A DNA stretch of 64,000 bases, from NCBI RefSeq assembly GCF_007475525.1, contig NZ_CP037899.1, forward strand, positions 434,001 through 498,000, in the 5' to 3' direction. Under the pieces are notes generated by a model that saw only the letters and a list, made by a program, of their open reading frames with translations, was not told the DNA's origin and did not search any database. Made by a program: the position numbers and the translations under genes. Shown piece after piece: positions 1 through 11,137 of this stretch (the stretch's first letter is position 1; each line of letters starts with the position of its first letter). Origin of the DNA: Methylacidiphilum kamchatkense Kam1 (GTDB taxonomy: Bacteria > Verrucomicrobiota > Verrucomicrobiia > Methylacidiphilales > Methylacidiphilaceae).

Positions 1-159
1 GTTCTTTTGGCAATATGCAATGGCTGCTTCTTTTTTTTCTTTAGGAACGCTATCAGTATCCCACAGAATTCTACCGATCAATGTCGATTTGCCATGATCG
101 ACATGACCAGCAAAAACAATGTTAAAGGTTTTAGTCCCTAAAGGTAAATGGTTATTCAT
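1..159 (-). CDS. cysN: Sulfate adenylyltransferase subunit 1 (CysN), N-terminal fragment
   Basis: The first 53 codons of the GTPase subunit of ATP sulfurylase are present; the rest lies beyond the left edge. The sequence begins [12 protein letters not shown] and holds the P-loop GHVDHGKST near residues 18-26, typical of EF-Tu-like GTPases of the CysN/NodQ family. It follows cysD on the same strand with about 45 bases between them, the usual cysDN order. CysN hydrolyses GTP to drive formation of adenosine 5'-phosphosulfate from sulfate and ATP. A CysN-CysC fusion with APS kinase cannot be excluded because the C-terminus is not visible. Confidence 0.9.
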   Translation of the reverse strand, partial: MNNHLPLGTKTFNIVFAGHVDHGKSTLIGRILWDTDSVPKEKKEAAIAYCQKN

Positions 160-204
160 TGTTTTGTCTCGTAGCTCAGTTGAGAATCGAATCGCTTTTA
201 AGAA

Positions 205-1008
205 TTAAAGAAATCCTTTGGCTCGGAGTTTTTGCATCGCATTGGGCTCAGCATGATCTTGGGCCCTGCCTGCTCTTTCCGAAGTCTTTGTATGATAAAG
301 TTCTTCTATGATTTCATCAATGGTTGAGGCATTGCTTGGTACTGGATGCGTGATGGGCCAACAACCTAAGGAACGATACCGTTTCCCATTTTTTGAAAAA
401 TAGAGGGAGGGAATAGGGATGTTTTCCCGTTTAATATAAAGCCAGATATCGAGTTCTGTCCAATCAAGGAGGGGCTGTATTCTGACGTGGCCATTATTAG
501 GAAGAGTAGCCAAAAACAGATTCCAAAATTCGGGCGGTTGGTTTTTGTATTCCCATTCCATAGATTGGTTTCTAGGGGAAAAGTATCTTTCTTTAGCCCG
601 AACGCCGTCTTCGTCTCTTCGTATGCCCGTAATTAAACCATCCCACTTGTATTCTTCCAAAGCCTGCTTGAGAGCCACCGTTTTCAGCTCGTGGGTGACT
701 GTAACAGGATCATGCGTCTTATAGCTAATGCCTCGCTCAATGGCTTCTTGGTTAATTTTAACAATCAATTCAAAGCCATAATATTCTTTTGCCCAAGAAC
801 GAAATTCGAGCATTTGAGGAAATTCGTAAGTCGTATCAATATGAATAACCGGGAAAGGAATATGCCCGCAAAAGGCTTTCTTGGCTAGCCAAAGGAGCAC
901 GTTTGAATCCTTCCCCATTGACCAGAGCATAGCTAGATTTTTAAAAGCATATCGAGCTTCTCGAAAAATAAAAATACTTTGAGATTCTAAGTTGTCTAAA
1001 TTCTGCAT
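205..1008 (-). CDS. cysD: Sulfate adenylyltransferase subunit 2 (CysD)
   Basis: This 267-residue protein is the catalytic ATP-sulfurylase subunit, which makes adenosine 5'-phosphosulfate in the cytoplasm. The N-terminal LESQSIFIFREARY segment is followed by the PP-loop nucleotide site LWSMGKDSNVLL (about residues 28-39). The family-typical RSLGCWPITHPV and TSERAGRAQDH segments sit near the C-terminus. It is shorter than the roughly 300-residue enterobacterial protein but colinear with the shorter class. It is divergent from cysH, with 69 bases between the two starts, and upstream of cysN, so the three form a compact sulfate assimilation locus. No clear Shine-Dalgarno is seen before the ATG. 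Confidence 0.95.
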   Translation of the reverse strand: MQNLDNLESQSIFIFREARYAFKNLAMLWSMGKDSNVLLWLAKKAFCGHIPFPVIHIDTTYEFPQMLEFRSWAKEYYGFELIVKINQEAIERGISYKTHDPVTVTHELKTVALKQALEEYKWDGLITGIRRDEDGVRAKERYFSPRNQSMEWEYKNQPPEFWNLFLATLPNNGHVRIQPLLDWTELDIWLYIKRENIPIPSLYFSKNGKRYRSLGCWPITHPVPSNASTIDEIIEELYHTKTSERAGRAQDHAEPNAMQKLRAKGFL

Positions 1009-1077
1009 ATTCTATAGAGTGAATATAGTTTTATTTGAATCTTTTGTTTTTACAACTATTTTTTTTCAACAACCGAA

Positions 1078-1806
1078 ATGAAAGCAATGAAAAAAGAATT
1101 GTTCGATTCCTTACAGGACTATAACCGGCTTTTGGAAAAAAAAGATGCCTTGGAGCGGATTAGTTGGGCGCTCGATTTTTTCAAAAGAAAAGTGATCTTA
1201 AGCTCGAGTTTTGGAGCTCAATCGGTTGTGACACTCAAGCTGGTTCTTTCTGTCTGGCCAGAAATTCCTGTTGTAGTGATCGATACGGGCTATCTTTTCC
1301 CAGAAACTTACCGCTACATTGATAGGCTAGTGGAAGAATTGAAAATCAATCTAAAAGTATATAGGCCCGCTCTTTCTCCTGCTTGGTTTGAAGCACGCTA
1401 CGGAAAACTCTGGGAGCAAGGCAAAGAGGGCATAGAAAAGTATAATCAGATAATGAAAGTTGAGCCTATGATCCGTTCTTTGGAAGAACTTGATGCCGAT
1501 TGTTGGATTTCTGGTTTGCGCAGGGAACAATCTTCGACCAGAAAAAACATCCCTATTTTAACCTGGCATTGGGATCGGGCAAAGCTGCATCCCATTGCCG
1601 ATTGGACAACGGAGAAAGTCAACGAGTTTATCTATAAGAATAAACTGCCGATGCATCCGCTGGCTTTCGAGGGGTATGTTTCCATAGGGGATATTCATAC
1701 GACAAGCAAACTTGAAGAAGGGATGATTCCAGAGCAAACCCGATTTTTTGGCATCAAAAGAGAATGCGGCCTCCATGAGGCAAAGGAAACTTTCCAAGGG
1801 CGCTAG
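1078..1806 (+). CDS. cysH: Phosphoadenylyl-sulfate reductase (CysH)
   Basis: This 242-residue reductase converts activated sulfate to sulfite with thioredoxin as donor. Visible motifs are the PP-loop-like SSSFGAQS (42-49), VVVIDTGYLFPETY (65-78), WISGLRREQSSTR (143-155) and the C-terminal catalytic KRECGLH with Cys230. The paired CC and CXXC cysteines that bind a 4Fe-4S cluster in plant-type and many bacterial APS reductases are absent, which favours PAPS as substrate. That choice would require an APS kinase, perhaps fused to the truncated cysN. The start is the first of two close ATGs (codons 1 and 4). It ends 16 bases from the convergent nifV. Confidence 0.93.
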   Translation: MKAMKKELFDSLQDYNRLLEKKDALERISWALDFFKRKVILSSSFGAQSVVTLKLVLSVWPEIPVVVIDTGYLFPETYRYIDRLVEELKINLKVYRPALSPAWFEARYGKLWEQGKEGIEKYNQIMKVEPMIRSLEELDADCWISGLRREQSSTRKNIPILTWHWDRAKLHPIADWTTEKVNEFIYKNKLPMHPLAFEGYVSIGDIHTTSKLEEGMIPEQTRFFGIKRECGLHEAKETFQGR

Positions 1807-1822
1807 ATAATTGGTGAGGAGG

Positions 1823-2983
1823 TTAACAGCTTTTTTTAATGGTGCCAGATGCAGGTAAGGCCGTTGGAGTATCGACAAATCCTATTAGTTCTTCTTTTGA
1901 AGGAGTTCTTTTGTTGTTGATTGCAAAATCCCTAATCTGATCCAATATTCTCCGGGCCTGTTCTTCTGATAAAAGAATTCCCAGTTTTTCGTAGGTCCAA
2001 AGAACGGATTTTCTTCCTGAATGTTTCCCAAGAATAAACCGATGCTTGCGGCCTACAATAGTCGGATTGAAGGGTTCATAATTCCTTGGGTTTTTGAGAA
2101 TTCCATCGACATGAATGCCTGATTCATGCAGAAAAATGTCTTTCCCTAGGATACTCTTCCAACGAGGAATTTTCCTTCCACTGAACCGAGCAACTAAGAA
2201 ACACAAGGAAAAAAGTGCCTTTAGATCTATGCCGCTATCTACATTTTCACGAATAGAAAGGAAAAAGGCGACTTCTTCAAGCGATCCATTCCCTGCTCTT
2301 TCTCCAAGACCGCAAACGGTAAGGCTAAGAGAATCGACACCAGCATGCCAGGCAGCTATCGAATTGGCTGTAGCCATGCCAAAATCATCATGTCCATGGA
2401 ATTCCAAAAGCATGGGAGTGATTTTTTTTAACTTGGAAATGATTTTGTATGTTAGAATAGGATCGAGAATACCAACAGTATCAGCATAGCGAAATCGAAA
2501 GGCCCCGCTTTGTTGAGCAACTTCAATGGCCTCCATTAAAAAATGTTCATCAGCTCGGGAAGCATCTTCTCCTCCCACGGCCACTTCAAGGCCCATATCC
2601 TTGGCTTTCGATACATATTTTTTTATTTTTTCTAGCACAGAGGATCGGGTCGTCTTGAGTTTTGTTGCAATCTGAATGTCAGAAAGGGGTATGGAGAGGT
2701 TGACAGTAGTTGTTCCAGAGTGCTTGACTGCTTTTAAATCTTCCTCCGTCATTCTTCCCCATGCAAGGATCCGAGCAGAAAGTCCAAGGGAAAGAATTTT
2801 ATCGAAGGCTTCCATTTCTACTTTTCCGATCGATGGGGTGCCTGCTTCAATTTCTCTGAGGCCACATTGCGCTAACCGTTTAGCAATCAGAGCCTTTTGA
2901 TTGGGACTGAAGGCAACTCCTGGAGTTTGCTCTCCGTCTCGTAAGGTTGTGTCAGCTAACAAAATCTTTTTGCTTGTCCCCAC
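1823..2983 (-). CDS. nifV: Homocitrate synthase NifV
   Basis: NifV condenses acetyl-CoA and 2-oxoglutarate to homocitrate, the organic ligand of the iron-molybdenum cofactor. The 386-residue protein opens with ILLADTTLRDGEQTPGVAF, the metal- and substrate-binding strand of the DRE-TIM metallolyase family. It continues with EFHGHDDFGMATAN and HESGIHVDGI, which carry metal-binding histidines. The only upstream start in frame is GTG at 2983, preceded three codons earlier by TAG. No Shine-Dalgarno is visible, and a sigma-54 promoter predicts transcription starting about one base before this GTG. A leaderless transcript, or a start at the TTG seven codons in, are both possible. It is divergent from nifHDK. 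Confidence 0.93.
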   Translation of the reverse strand: MGTSKKILLADTTLRDGEQTPGVAFSPNQKALIAKRLAQCGLREIEAGTPSIGKVEMEAFDKILSLGLSARILAWGRMTEEDLKAVKHSGTTTVNLSIPLSDIQIATKLKTTRSSVLEKIKKYVSKAKDMGLEVAVGGEDASRADEHFLMEAIEVAQQSGAFRFRYADTVGILDPILTYKIISKLKKITPMLLEFHGHDDFGMATANSIAAWHAGVDSLSLTVCGLGERAGNGSLEEVAFFLSIRENVDSGIDLKALFSLCFLVARFSGRKIPRWKSILGKDIFLHESGIHVDGILKNPRNYEPFNPTIVGRKHRFILGKHSGRKSVLWTYEKLGILLSEEQARRILDQIRDFAINNKRTPSKEELIGFVDTPTALPASGTIKKSC

Positions 2984-2994
2984 GGATAGCTAGA

Positions 2995-3011
2995 AGCAGA
3001 AAGTATGCCAT
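2995..3011 (-). promoter_or_regulatory. Sigma-54 promoter of nifV
   Basis: Read on the minus strand the site is ATGGCATACTTTCTGCT, with GG and GC separated by exactly ten bases, the defining -24/-12 spacing of RpoN promoters. The predicted start of transcription is near 2984, immediately before the nifV GTG. It shares the GGCAT...TGCT form of six other sites in this window. Confidence 0.75.
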
Positions 3012-3078
3012 TGGATTTCTCCAGTTTGATTATTAAGACATCCAATAATGTAAAGAATTCGACAAAATATTTTTCTTT

Positions 3079-3094
3079 TGTCTTTTTTTCAACA
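3079..3094. promoter_or_regulatory. NifA upstream activating site (TGT-N10-ACA), shared by nifV and nifH
   Basis: A perfect TGT-N10-ACA lies between the divergent nifV and nifH promoters, about 70 bases from the nifV -24 element and about 150 from the nifH one. The motif is symmetric and could serve both directions. The ten-base middle is T-rich, so a chance match cannot be ruled out from one site alone, but the same motif recurs before nifB, nifT and nifW. Confidence 0.6.
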
Positions 3095-3242
3095 GCCAAT
3101 CCGATGTGTGTCGAACGCTCGGTAGGAGGGACTACTTCCTTATCTTTTCCCATGAATGAGAAGAATAGAGCCTAAAATTTTTGCTTGTTGACTAGAGAAC
3201 CATAGAGATGGGCAAAGGATGCTTTTATATCGGTTCTACATG

Positions 3243-3259
3243 TTGGCATAGATGCTGCT
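3243..3259 (+). promoter_or_regulatory. Sigma-54 promoter of nifHDK
   Basis: The sequence TTGGCATAGATGCTGCT has GG-N10-GC spacing. Transcription would begin near 3270, leaving a leader of about 46 bases that contains the AAGGAGG ribosome site before the nifH GTG. Confidence 0.8.
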
Positions 3260-3267
3260 CGTAGTAG

Positions 3268-4209
<942 letters not shown>

Positions 4210-4225
4210 TTGCGACTATGGAAAG

Positions 4226-4260
4226 TCGAACCCCTCCTTTCTAGAATGTGAGGGGTTCGA
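4226..4260 (+). other. Intercistronic hairpin between nifH and nifD
   Basis: Arms TCGAACCCCTC and GAGGGGTTCGA pair perfectly over 11 base pairs around a 13-base loop. No T-run follows, so it is not a standard terminator. A stem here could protect the 3' end of a nifH-only mRNA or attenuate read-through, giving more NifH than NifDK. That role is inferred from position. Confidence 0.7.
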
Positions 4261-4321
4261 TGGACCTTATATAGAACAGCTCATTAGAGAGAGCTAAAAA
4301 CAGACCAAAAGGAGTAGATCT

Positions 4322-5797
4322 ATGAGTTTGACAATAGAAAACGCACAACCAGTGAATGTTAAGGAAAGGAACAAAGCGCTTATCAAAGAGGTGTTGCAAG
4401 TCTACCCAGAGAAGGCGGCAAAAAAAAGAGAAAAGCACTTAAATCTTTATGAAGCTGGGAAGACCGATTGTGGCGTAAAATCCAATATTAAATCGCTACC
4501 TGGGGTAATGACCATCAGAGGATGTGCTTATGCTGGATCCAAAGGGGTGGTCTGGGGACCAATAAAAGATATGATCCATATTAGCCATGGACCGGTGGGT
4601 TGTGGGCAATATTCATGGGCTTCACGTCGGAATTATTATATCGGCACAACAGGCATAGATACCTTTGTGACCATGCAGTTTACGACAGATTTCCAAGAAA
4701 GGGACATTGTCTTTGGAGGAGATAAGAAGTTAGCAAAGGCTCTGGAAGAACTGCAGGAACTCTTTCCTTTAAACAAAGGTATTACCATTCAGTCGGAATG
4801 TCCTATTGGACTGATTGGAGATGATATTGAGGCTGTGGCCAAAGCTAAAAGTAAAGATTTCGGTGGCAAGACAATTGTACCAGTACGGTGTGAAGGTTTT
4901 AGAGGGGTTTCGCAATCTTTGGGTCACCATATAGCCAATGATAGCATCAGGGATTGGGTGCTAGAAAAAATGGCCGGCAAAAAAGAAGAGTTTGTTTCTA
5001 CTCCTTATGATGTTGCTATTATCGGTGATTATAACATTGGTGGGGATGCTTGGACCTCACGCATCCTTCTTGAAGAAATGGGCTTACGCGTTGTGGCTCA
5101 ATGGTCAGGAGATGGTAGCTTAAAAGAGCTTGAGAGAACCCCTAAAGTCAAACTCAATATCTTACACTGTTATCGCTCAATGAATTACATCAGTCGGTAC
5201 ATGGAAGAGAAATTTGGGATTCCATGGGTAGAATACAACTTCTTTGGACCAACAAAGATAGCCGAATCGCTGCGGAAGATTGCGAGCTTTTTTGACGATA
5301 AAATTAAAGAAGGGGCCGAAAAGGTCATTGCTAAGTATCAACCAATGGTCGATGCGGTCATTGCTAAATACAGACCTAGGTTAGAAGGTAAAAAAGTAAT
5401 GCTCTTTGTGGGAGGCTTAAGGCCCAGGCATGTCATTGGAGCTTACGAAGATTTGGGAATGGAAGTCATTGGAACTGGCTATGAGTTTGGCCATAACGAT
5501 GATTATCAGCGGACGACACATTATGTGAAGGATGGCACCCTTATTTATGATGATGTGACAGGCTTCGAATTTGAAAAGTTTGTTGAAGCCCTACAGCCTG
5601 ATCTAGTGGGTTCGGGAATCAAAGAAAAATATGTTTTCCAAAAGATGGGCTTTCCTTTTCGCCAGATGCATTCGTGGGATTATTCTGGGCCGTATCATGG
5701 GTATGATGGCTTTGCGATATTTGCTAGGGACATGGACATGGCAATCAATAGTCCGGTGTGGAAAATGACTGCTGCGCCTTGGAAAACAACGAAATGA
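4322..5797 (+). CDS. nifD: Nitrogenase molybdenum-iron protein alpha chain NifD
   Basis: NifD binds the FeMo cofactor and half of the P-cluster in the NifD2K2 tetramer. P-cluster cysteines appear as Cys68 (IRGCAYAG), Cys94 ([10 protein letters not shown]) and Cys160 ([12 protein letters not shown]). The cofactor ligands are Cys283 ([11 protein letters not shown]) and His450 ([10 protein letters not shown]). The segment [19 protein letters not shown] around 189-207 is the expected substrate-channel region. At 491 residues it is full length and of the molybdenum type. The ATG is preceded by AAAGGAG. It lies 112 bases after nifH across a hairpin and 43 bases before nifK. Confidence 0.98.
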   Translation: MSLTIENAQPVNVKERNKALIKEVLQVYPEKAAKKREKHLNLYEAGKTDCGVKSNIKSLPGVMTIRGCAYAGSKGVVWGPIKDMIHISHGPVGCGQYSWASRRNYYIGTTGIDTFVTMQFTTDFQERDIVFGGDKKLAKALEELQELFPLNKGITIQSECPIGLIGDDIEAVAKAKSKDFGGKTIVPVRCEGFRGVSQSLGHHIANDSIRDWVLEKMAGKKEEFVSTPYDVAIIGDYNIGGDAWTSRILLEEMGLRVVAQWSGDGSLKELERTPKVKLNILHCYRSMNYISRYMEEKFGIPWVEYNFFGPTKIAESLRKIASFFDDKIKEGAEKVIAKYQPMVDAVIAKYRPRLEGKKVMLFVGGLRPRHVIGAYEDLGMEVIGTGYEFGHNDDYQRTTHYVKDGTLIYDDVTGFEFEKFVEALQPDLVGSGIKEKYVFQKMGFPFRQMHSWDYSGPYHGYDGFAIFARDMDMAINSPVWKMTAAPWKTTK

Positions 5798-5840
5798 AGC
5801 TTCCGATTCAGTCTAAAGCTTAACAATAAAGGAGAGGATT

Positions 5841-7421
5841 ATGGAAACGACAGAAAAGACAAAAAGCCAAAATGCCGACAATGTGCTCGATCATTTTAAT
5901 CTGTTTAGACAACCCCAGTACTTACAGATGTTCGAAAAGAAAAAGTGTGAGTTTGAAAATCCCGTACCTGCTGAAGAGGTTGAAAAAATCAGGGAATGGA
6001 CAAAAAGCTGGGAGTACAGAGAAAAAAATTTCGCTCGAGAAGCCATATCCATAAATCCTTCCAAAGCCTGCCAACCCCTGGGAGCTATCTTTGCGGCAGT
6101 AGGATTTGAAGGAACCCTGCCCTTTGTTCATGGCTCCCAGGGCTGTGTGGCTTATTTTCGAAGCCATTTTAGCCGGCATTTTAAAGAACCCTCCAGCTGT
6201 GTTTCCTCTTCTATGACTGAAGATGCGGCAGTCTTTGGTGGACTTAACAACATGATTGATGGGCTAGCGAATTCTTTTTCTTTATACAAACCAAAAATGA
6301 TCGCTGTCTCCACTACTTGCATGGCTGAAGTGATTGGCGATGATCTCAATGCCTTTATAAAAAATGCAAGGGATAAAGGCAGCATTCCTCAAGACTTTGA
6401 CGTTCCTTTCGCCCATACTCCATCCTTTGTTGGAAGCCATATTACAGGCTACGACAATATGATGAAAGGGATACTGAGCTATTTTTGGGATGGTAAAGCG
6501 GGAACGGTGCCACCACTAGAAAGAAAGCCTGTGGATCGAATCAATATTATTGGAGGTTTTGACCCTTATACGGTAGGCAATATGAGGGAATTAAAAAGAC
6601 TACTTAGTTTGATGGGGGTTAACTATTTGATTCTTTCTGATAATAGCGATGTTTGGGATACCCCAACCGATGGGACATTCCGAATGTATGATGGTGGAAC
6701 GAAACTCGCTGAGATTTCTGATGCGATTCATTCAAAAGCTACGGTTTCCATCCAAGGATTTTGCACAGAAAAAACCATCTCTTACATAAACGAGAAGGGC
6801 CAACAAACTGTTGTCTTCCATTGCCCAATAGGAGTGCGGGCGACCGATGCATTCCTTATGGAAATCAGTAAGTTGACCGGAAAGCCTATCCCTGAAGAAC
6901 TTGAAAAAGAACGGGGAAGGCTTGTCGATGCCATCGCAGATTCCAATGCCCATATTCATGGGAAGCGCTTTGCTCTGTTTGGAGATCCGGATATGACCCT
7001 TGGTCTTACTGGTTTTCTTTTGGAACTAGGAGCCGAACCAATTCATGTCTTATGTACCAATGGGGGGAAAGAATGGGAAGAAAAAGCTAAAGCTCTTCTA
7101 GAGGCTTCTCCTTTTGGCAAAAACTGCAATGTTTATGCTGGCAAAGACCTGTGGCATATGCGTTCACTGCTCTTTACAGAGCCTGTGGATTTTTTAATCG
7201 GTAACACGTATGCTAAATATCTCGAAAGGGATACGGGCACCCCCTTGATTCGTATTGGATTTCCTATTTTTGATAGGCATCATCATCATCGCTATCCGAT
7301 ATGGGGCTATCAGGGTGGATTGAATGTTCTGGTGTGGATCTTGGATAAGATCTTTGATGAGATGGATAAAAACACAATCGTTCCTGCAAAATCAGATTAT
7401 AGCTATGACATAATACGATAA
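5841..7421 (+). CDS. nifK: Nitrogenase molybdenum-iron protein beta chain NifK
   Basis: This 526-residue partner of NifD supplies the other P-cluster ligands. Cys77 (KACQPLGA), Cys102 (GSQGCVAYF) and Cys160 ([12 protein letters not shown]) are in place. The [11 protein letters not shown] segment and the histidine-rich [10 protein letters not shown] near the C-terminus are typical of NifK. The N-terminal extension of about 70 residues before the first cysteine is normal for molybdenum nitrogenase. The start has AAAGGAG six to seven bases upstream. It is co-transcribed with nifD and nifE. Confidence 0.98.
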   Translation: METTEKTKSQNADNVLDHFNLFRQPQYLQMFEKKKCEFENPVPAEEVEKIREWTKSWEYREKNFAREAISINPSKACQPLGAIFAAVGFEGTLPFVHGSQGCVAYFRSHFSRHFKEPSSCVSSSMTEDAAVFGGLNNMIDGLANSFSLYKPKMIAVSTTCMAEVIGDDLNAFIKNARDKGSIPQDFDVPFAHTPSFVGSHITGYDNMMKGILSYFWDGKAGTVPPLERKPVDRINIIGGFDPYTVGNMRELKRLLSLMGVNYLILSDNSDVWDTPTDGTFRMYDGGTKLAEISDAIHSKATVSIQGFCTEKTISYINEKGQQTVVFHCPIGVRATDAFLMEISKLTGKPIPEELEKERGRLVDAIADSNAHIHGKRFALFGDPDMTLGLTGFLLELGAEPIHVLCTNGGKEWEEKAKALLEASPFGKNCNVYAGKDLWHMRSLLFTEPVDFLIGNTYAKYLERDTGTPLIRIGFPIFDRHHHHRYPIWGYQGGLNVLVWILDKIFDEMDKNTIVPAKSDYSYDIIR

Positions 7422-7463
7422 GGATTTCGAATAAAAGGAAAGGCTGCCAAGGAGGCTAGTACA

Positions 7464-8843
7464 ATGACGACGCTATCGGCAAAAATCCAGGAGGTGTTTC
7501 AAGAGCCAGCCTGCCAGAAAAACCGTTCCAAATCAGATAAGGAACGGAAAAAAGGCTGTACCAAGATCTTACAGCCTGGTGCTGCAGCAGGAGGCTGTGC
7601 CTTTGATGGAGCCAAAATCGCCTTGCAGCCTATAACCGATGTCGTTCATCTTGTGCATGGACCAATAGCCTGCGAAGGAAACTCTTGGGATAACCGAGGG
7701 TCCAAGTCCTCCGGCTCCAAGCTTTACCGTTTGGGTTTTACGACAGATATAAACGAAATGGATGTTATTTATGGCGGAGAAAAGAGGCTTTTCAAAGCCA
7801 TAAAGGAAGTGGTGGAAAAGTACAGACCTCCAGCCGTTTTCGTTTATAACACCTGTATTCCTGCCTTGATTGGCGATGATTTAGAAGCCGTATGCAAGGC
7901 AGCCAAAGAGAAATTTGGGATCCCTGTTGTTCCGATTCAATCTCCTGGATTTGCTGGTAGTAAAAACCTTGGTAACAAGTTAGCCGGCGAAGCGTTGTTG
8001 GACTACGTTATTGGCACAGAAGAACCAGAAGTGACTACGCCGTATGATATCAACATCATTGGCGAATATAATTTAGCGGGGGAATTGTGGCAGGTAAAAC
8101 CGCTTTTCGACCGGCTTGGTATACGGATTGCTGCCTGTATATCAGGAGATAGTCGATACAAAGAAATAGCCAGTTGTCATAGGGCCAGAGCAGCGATGCT
8201 TGTCTGCTCGAAGGCGATGATCAATATCGCCAGAAAAATGGAAGAGCGCTATGGGATACCTTTTTTTGAAGGATCTTTTTATGGAATCTCCGATATGAGT
8301 GAGGCTTTAAGAAACATTGCTATGCTTCTTGTCCAAAGGGGAGCAGAGGAAGAACTATTGGCGAAAACAGAAATTCTGATCAGACACGAGGAACAGAAAG
8401 CTTGGAAAAAGTTGGAAACATACAAAAAAAGGTTATCTGGCAAAAGGGTTTTATTGATCACTGGAGGAGTGAAATCTTGGTCTGTTGTTTCGGCTTTGCA
8501 AGAAGTAGGGATGGTGGTGGTAGGGACTAGTGTTAAAAAGTCAACGGAAGAAGATAAACAAAGGATTAAAAAAATCATGGGAGAAGAAGCTCACATGATC
8601 GAAGAGATGACGCCTAAGGAGATGTATAAGATGCTTAAGGATGCTCAGGCTGACATTTTGTTATCCGGAGGCCGCTCTCAGTTTGTTGCATTAAAGGCGA
8701 AGGTTCCTTGGCTAGATATTAATCAGGAAAGACATCATGCCTATGCTGGGTATGAAGGAATGGTCAATTTGGTAGATCAGATTGATAGGACTTTAAATAA
8801 TCCTATGTGGAATGAGGTAAGAACTCCTGCTCCATGGGACTAA
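7464..8843 (+). CDS. nifE: FeMo-cofactor scaffold NifE
   Basis: NifE pairs with NifN as the scaffold on which NifB-co is matured to FeMoco with molybdenum and homocitrate. The 459-residue protein resembles NifD, with [32 protein letters not shown] and [17 protein letters not shown] carrying the cluster-binding cysteines. The divergent first 35 residues and the [13 protein letters not shown] segment separate it from NifD. A good AAGGAGG lies upstream of the ATG. It follows nifK by 42 bases and precedes nifN by 15. Confidence 0.97.
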   Translation: MTTLSAKIQEVFQEPACQKNRSKSDKERKKGCTKILQPGAAAGGCAFDGAKIALQPITDVVHLVHGPIACEGNSWDNRGSKSSGSKLYRLGFTTDINEMDVIYGGEKRLFKAIKEVVEKYRPPAVFVYNTCIPALIGDDLEAVCKAAKEKFGIPVVPIQSPGFAGSKNLGNKLAGEALLDYVIGTEEPEVTTPYDINIIGEYNLAGELWQVKPLFDRLGIRIAACISGDSRYKEIASCHRARAAMLVCSKAMINIARKMEERYGIPFFEGSFYGISDMSEALRNIAMLLVQRGAEEELLAKTEILIRHEEQKAWKKLETYKKRLSGKRVLLITGGVKSWSVVSALQEVGMVVVGTSVKKSTEEDKQRIKKIMGEEAHMIEEMTPKEMYKMLKDAQADILLSGGRSQFVALKAKVPWLDINQERHHAYAGYEGMVNLVDQIDRTLNNPMWNEVRTPAPWD

Positions 8844-8858
8844 CCGATAAAAATTAAG

Positions 8859-10202
8859 ATGGCAACGATTATTCATAGCAAAAAAGCTTGTTCGGTGAGC
8901 CCATTGAAGATGAGTCAGCCTATTGGGGGTGCGCTTGCCTTTATGGGAATTAATAGATCGATGCCTGTGCTCCATGGATCCCAAGGTTGTACTGCCTTTG
9001 GTCTCGTGCTTTTTGTTCGACACTTTCGTGAGATGATTCCTTTGCAAACTACGGCAATGAATGAAGTCACGACAATCATGGGAGGATTGGAGAATATAGA
9101 ACAAGCAATCGTGAATATTTACAAGCGAGCCCATCCTGCTCTGATAGGAATCTGCTCGACTGGACTGACTGAAACCAAAGGGGATGATGTGGAAAGTTAT
9201 CTGAAAATAGTTCGCCAAAGGCATCCGGAGGTTGAGGACTGTCCGCTAGTTTATGTCTCCACTCCGGACTTCGTTGGAGCATTTCAAGATGGTTGGGGCA
9301 AAGCCGTTTCGAAAATGATCGAAGTATTAGTTGAAGAATCTTCTGAAACTGTTAAAGGCCAAATTAATATATTAGCCGGCAGTCATTTGTCAGCTGCAGA
9401 TATCGAAGAAATTAAGGAAATGGTAGAAGACTTTGGGCTTAGAGCTATCATTTTGCCCGATATTTCAGGATCGCTTGATGGGCATGTTCCCGAGGATTTT
9501 ACCCCTACAACGATTGGAGGGACACCGTTAGAAAAGCTTAAAGAAATGGGTAAATCGGAGGTTACTATTGCCATAGGTGAACAGATGCGCGCTGCTGCGA
9601 TGGCACTTGAAATCAAAACAGGAGTTCCTTTTTATATTTTCGAAAGACTGACTGGACTAGCTTCAGTCGATCTTTTTATAGAAAGGCTTTCCATCATTGC
9701 TCAAAAACCTGTTCCCAACAAATACCGTCGCCAAAGGTCCCAGCTTGTCGATGCCATGCTCGATTGCCAATTTTATTTTGGGGGTCTTACCATTGCCCTC
9801 GGTGCTGAGCCTGACCTGTTGTGGGCCATTGGGAATTTCCTTGTCGAAATGGGAGCAAAAATTACCGTAGCGATAACCACCACAGAATCGGTCCTTCTTC
9901 CCAATATGCCCTGTGAAACTGTCACCATAGGTGATCTAGAAGACTTAGAAACCATGGCGAAAGATGCAGATCTCATGCTTACCCATTCCCACGGGCGAGG
10001 TGCCTCCCGAAGACTGGGAATTCCTCTCTACCGAATAGGACTTCCCATGTTCGATAGAGTGGGAGCAGCCCACCGCTTGAGCGTTGGGTACCGAGGTAGC
10101 CGCAACATCCTTTTTGAAATCACCAACTTGCTTATTGAACAGGAAGAAAAAAAAGAAGAAGAGAAAGAACGAACCCATTTTTATACCTCCCTTTCTGGAT
10201 GA
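8859..10202 (+). CDS. nifN: FeMo-cofactor scaffold NifN
   Basis: NifN is the NifK-like half of the NifEN scaffold. The 447-residue sequence opens with KACSVSPLKMSQPIGGALAF and has HGSQGCTAFGLV and an expected serine/threonine-rich STGLTETKGDD in place of the third NifK cysteine region. The C-terminus is an unusual charged tail, rich in glutamate and lysine (about residues 427-440). No strong Shine-Dalgarno precedes the ATG, so translation may be coupled to nifE, 15 bases upstream. Confidence 0.96.
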   Translation: MATIIHSKKACSVSPLKMSQPIGGALAFMGINRSMPVLHGSQGCTAFGLVLFVRHFREMIPLQTTAMNEVTTIMGGLENIEQAIVNIYKRAHPALIGICSTGLTETKGDDVESYLKIVRQRHPEVEDCPLVYVSTPDFVGAFQDGWGKAVSKMIEVLVEESSETVKGQINILAGSHLSAADIEEIKEMVEDFGLRAIILPDISGSLDGHVPEDFTPTTIGGTPLEKLKEMGKSEVTIAIGEQMRAAAMALEIKTGVPFYIFERLTGLASVDLFIERLSIIAQKPVPNKYRRQRSQLVDAMLDCQFYFGGLTIALGAEPDLLWAIGNFLVEMGAKITVAITTTESVLLPNMPCETVTIGDLEDLETMAKDADLMLTHSHGRGASRRLGIPLYRIGLPMFDRVGAAHRLSVGYRGSRNILFEITNLLIEQEEKKEEEKERTHFYTSLSG

Positions 10203-10205
10203 ATT

Positions 10206-10604
10206 ATGAAAGTTGCATTTGCTACACAGGATTTGAATCGAGTGGATGCCCATTTTGGGTGGGCAAAAAATATTGTTATCTATGAAGTCTCCCAAGATGG
10301 ATATCAACATTTACAAACGGTTAGCTTTGATGGAGAACTTAAAGAGGATGGGAATGAGGACAAATTAGAACCCAAGTTGGAAGTCATAAAAGATTGTTCC
10401 ATCCTCTATGTTGCAGCCATTGGTGGATCAGGAGCTGCTAGAGTAGTAGCCAAAGGAATCCATCCTATAAAGTCTAACAACTGCGAACCAATTAAAGATA
10501 TTCTTGTCAAACTCCAGCAGATTCTTAATGGGACACCACCTCCTTGGCTTAGAAAAGCGATGAACAAGGGAAGAGAGAAAATTATGAATTTCGAGGAGGA
10601 ATAA
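10206..10604 (+). CDS. nifX: FeMo-cofactor carrier NifX
   Basis: NifX belongs to the NafY/NifX/NifB C-terminal fold family and carries NifB-co or VK-cluster between NifB and NifEN. The 132 residues start [20 protein letters not shown], with the conserved histidine-containing DAHFGWAKN. The [17 protein letters not shown] core follows. It begins four bases after the nifN stop and its TAA overlaps the next ATG (TAATG), so the three genes are tightly coupled. Confidence 0.93.
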   Translation: MKVAFATQDLNRVDAHFGWAKNIVIYEVSQDGYQHLQTVSFDGELKEDGNEDKLEPKLEVIKDCSILYVAAIGGSGAARVVAKGIHPIKSNNCEPIKDILVKLQQILNGTPPPWLRKAMNKGREKIMNFEEE

Positions 10605-11077
10605 TGATGAAACTTAAGGAAGAAAAAATAGACTCGGAGCTTATCAAAGAATTTATCACTGAACTTGTCAACCAATTACGTGCTCAGGATACGTATGGAA
10701 ATTGGGAGGGGAAAAAAAATGAGGAACTACTAAAAGATTATATTATTGACGCTCAGAAAAGAAAGGAAATTCCCATTATTGGAGATCCTGATCCTGACAT
10801 TCTATGGCGAATAGAACTATTTTTTAATGCCGTCGCCTTAACAATAGAAAAAAAGACGGGTGTTCTTGTGGTGCCGATGATGAGTATGCATCATGAAGGC
10901 TTTGGAAGAGTGGTTCTTTTTGGAGGAAGACTGGTTGTTATCAATAAAACATTGCGGGATGTACATCGATTCGGTTATCCCTCTTTAGAAAAACTGGGAG
11001 AAGCAGGGGCAAAATACGCCACCCTTGGTATTGAAATGATTTCACGTTTCCCCGAGGCTGCAAGATTCGAAGGATAA
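10604..11077 (+). CDS. NifX-associated nitrogen fixation protein (DUF269)
   Basis: This 157-residue protein belongs to the DUF269 family, almost always encoded beside nifX. Its biochemical role is not settled; a part in cofactor traffic is assumed from linkage. Recognisable segments are [48 protein letters not shown] and [17 protein letters not shown]. It starts at ATG 10604 (or 10607) after a GAGGAGG site overlapping the end of nifX. It is the last firmly supported gene of the nifHDKENX operon. Confidence 0.92.
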   Translation: MMKLKEEKIDSELIKEFITELVNQLRAQDTYGNWEGKKNEELLKDYIIDAQKRKEIPIIGDPDPDILWRIELFFNAVALTIEKKTGVLVVPMMSMHHEGFGRVVLFGGRLVVINKTLRDVHRFGYPSLEKLGEAGAKYATLGIEMISRFPEAARFEG

Positions 11078-11137
11078 TATTGCCTTGTTTTAGTATAAAG
11101 CTTTGGAGTGTTTTCCTGGTGGCTGGAGGAGGGAAAA

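Noticed and set aside
2956..3153. 65-residue frame upstream of and overlapping nifV on the minus strand
   Set aside because: It contains the nifV sigma-54 promoter and the TGT-N10-ACA site, has no ribosome site and matches no family.
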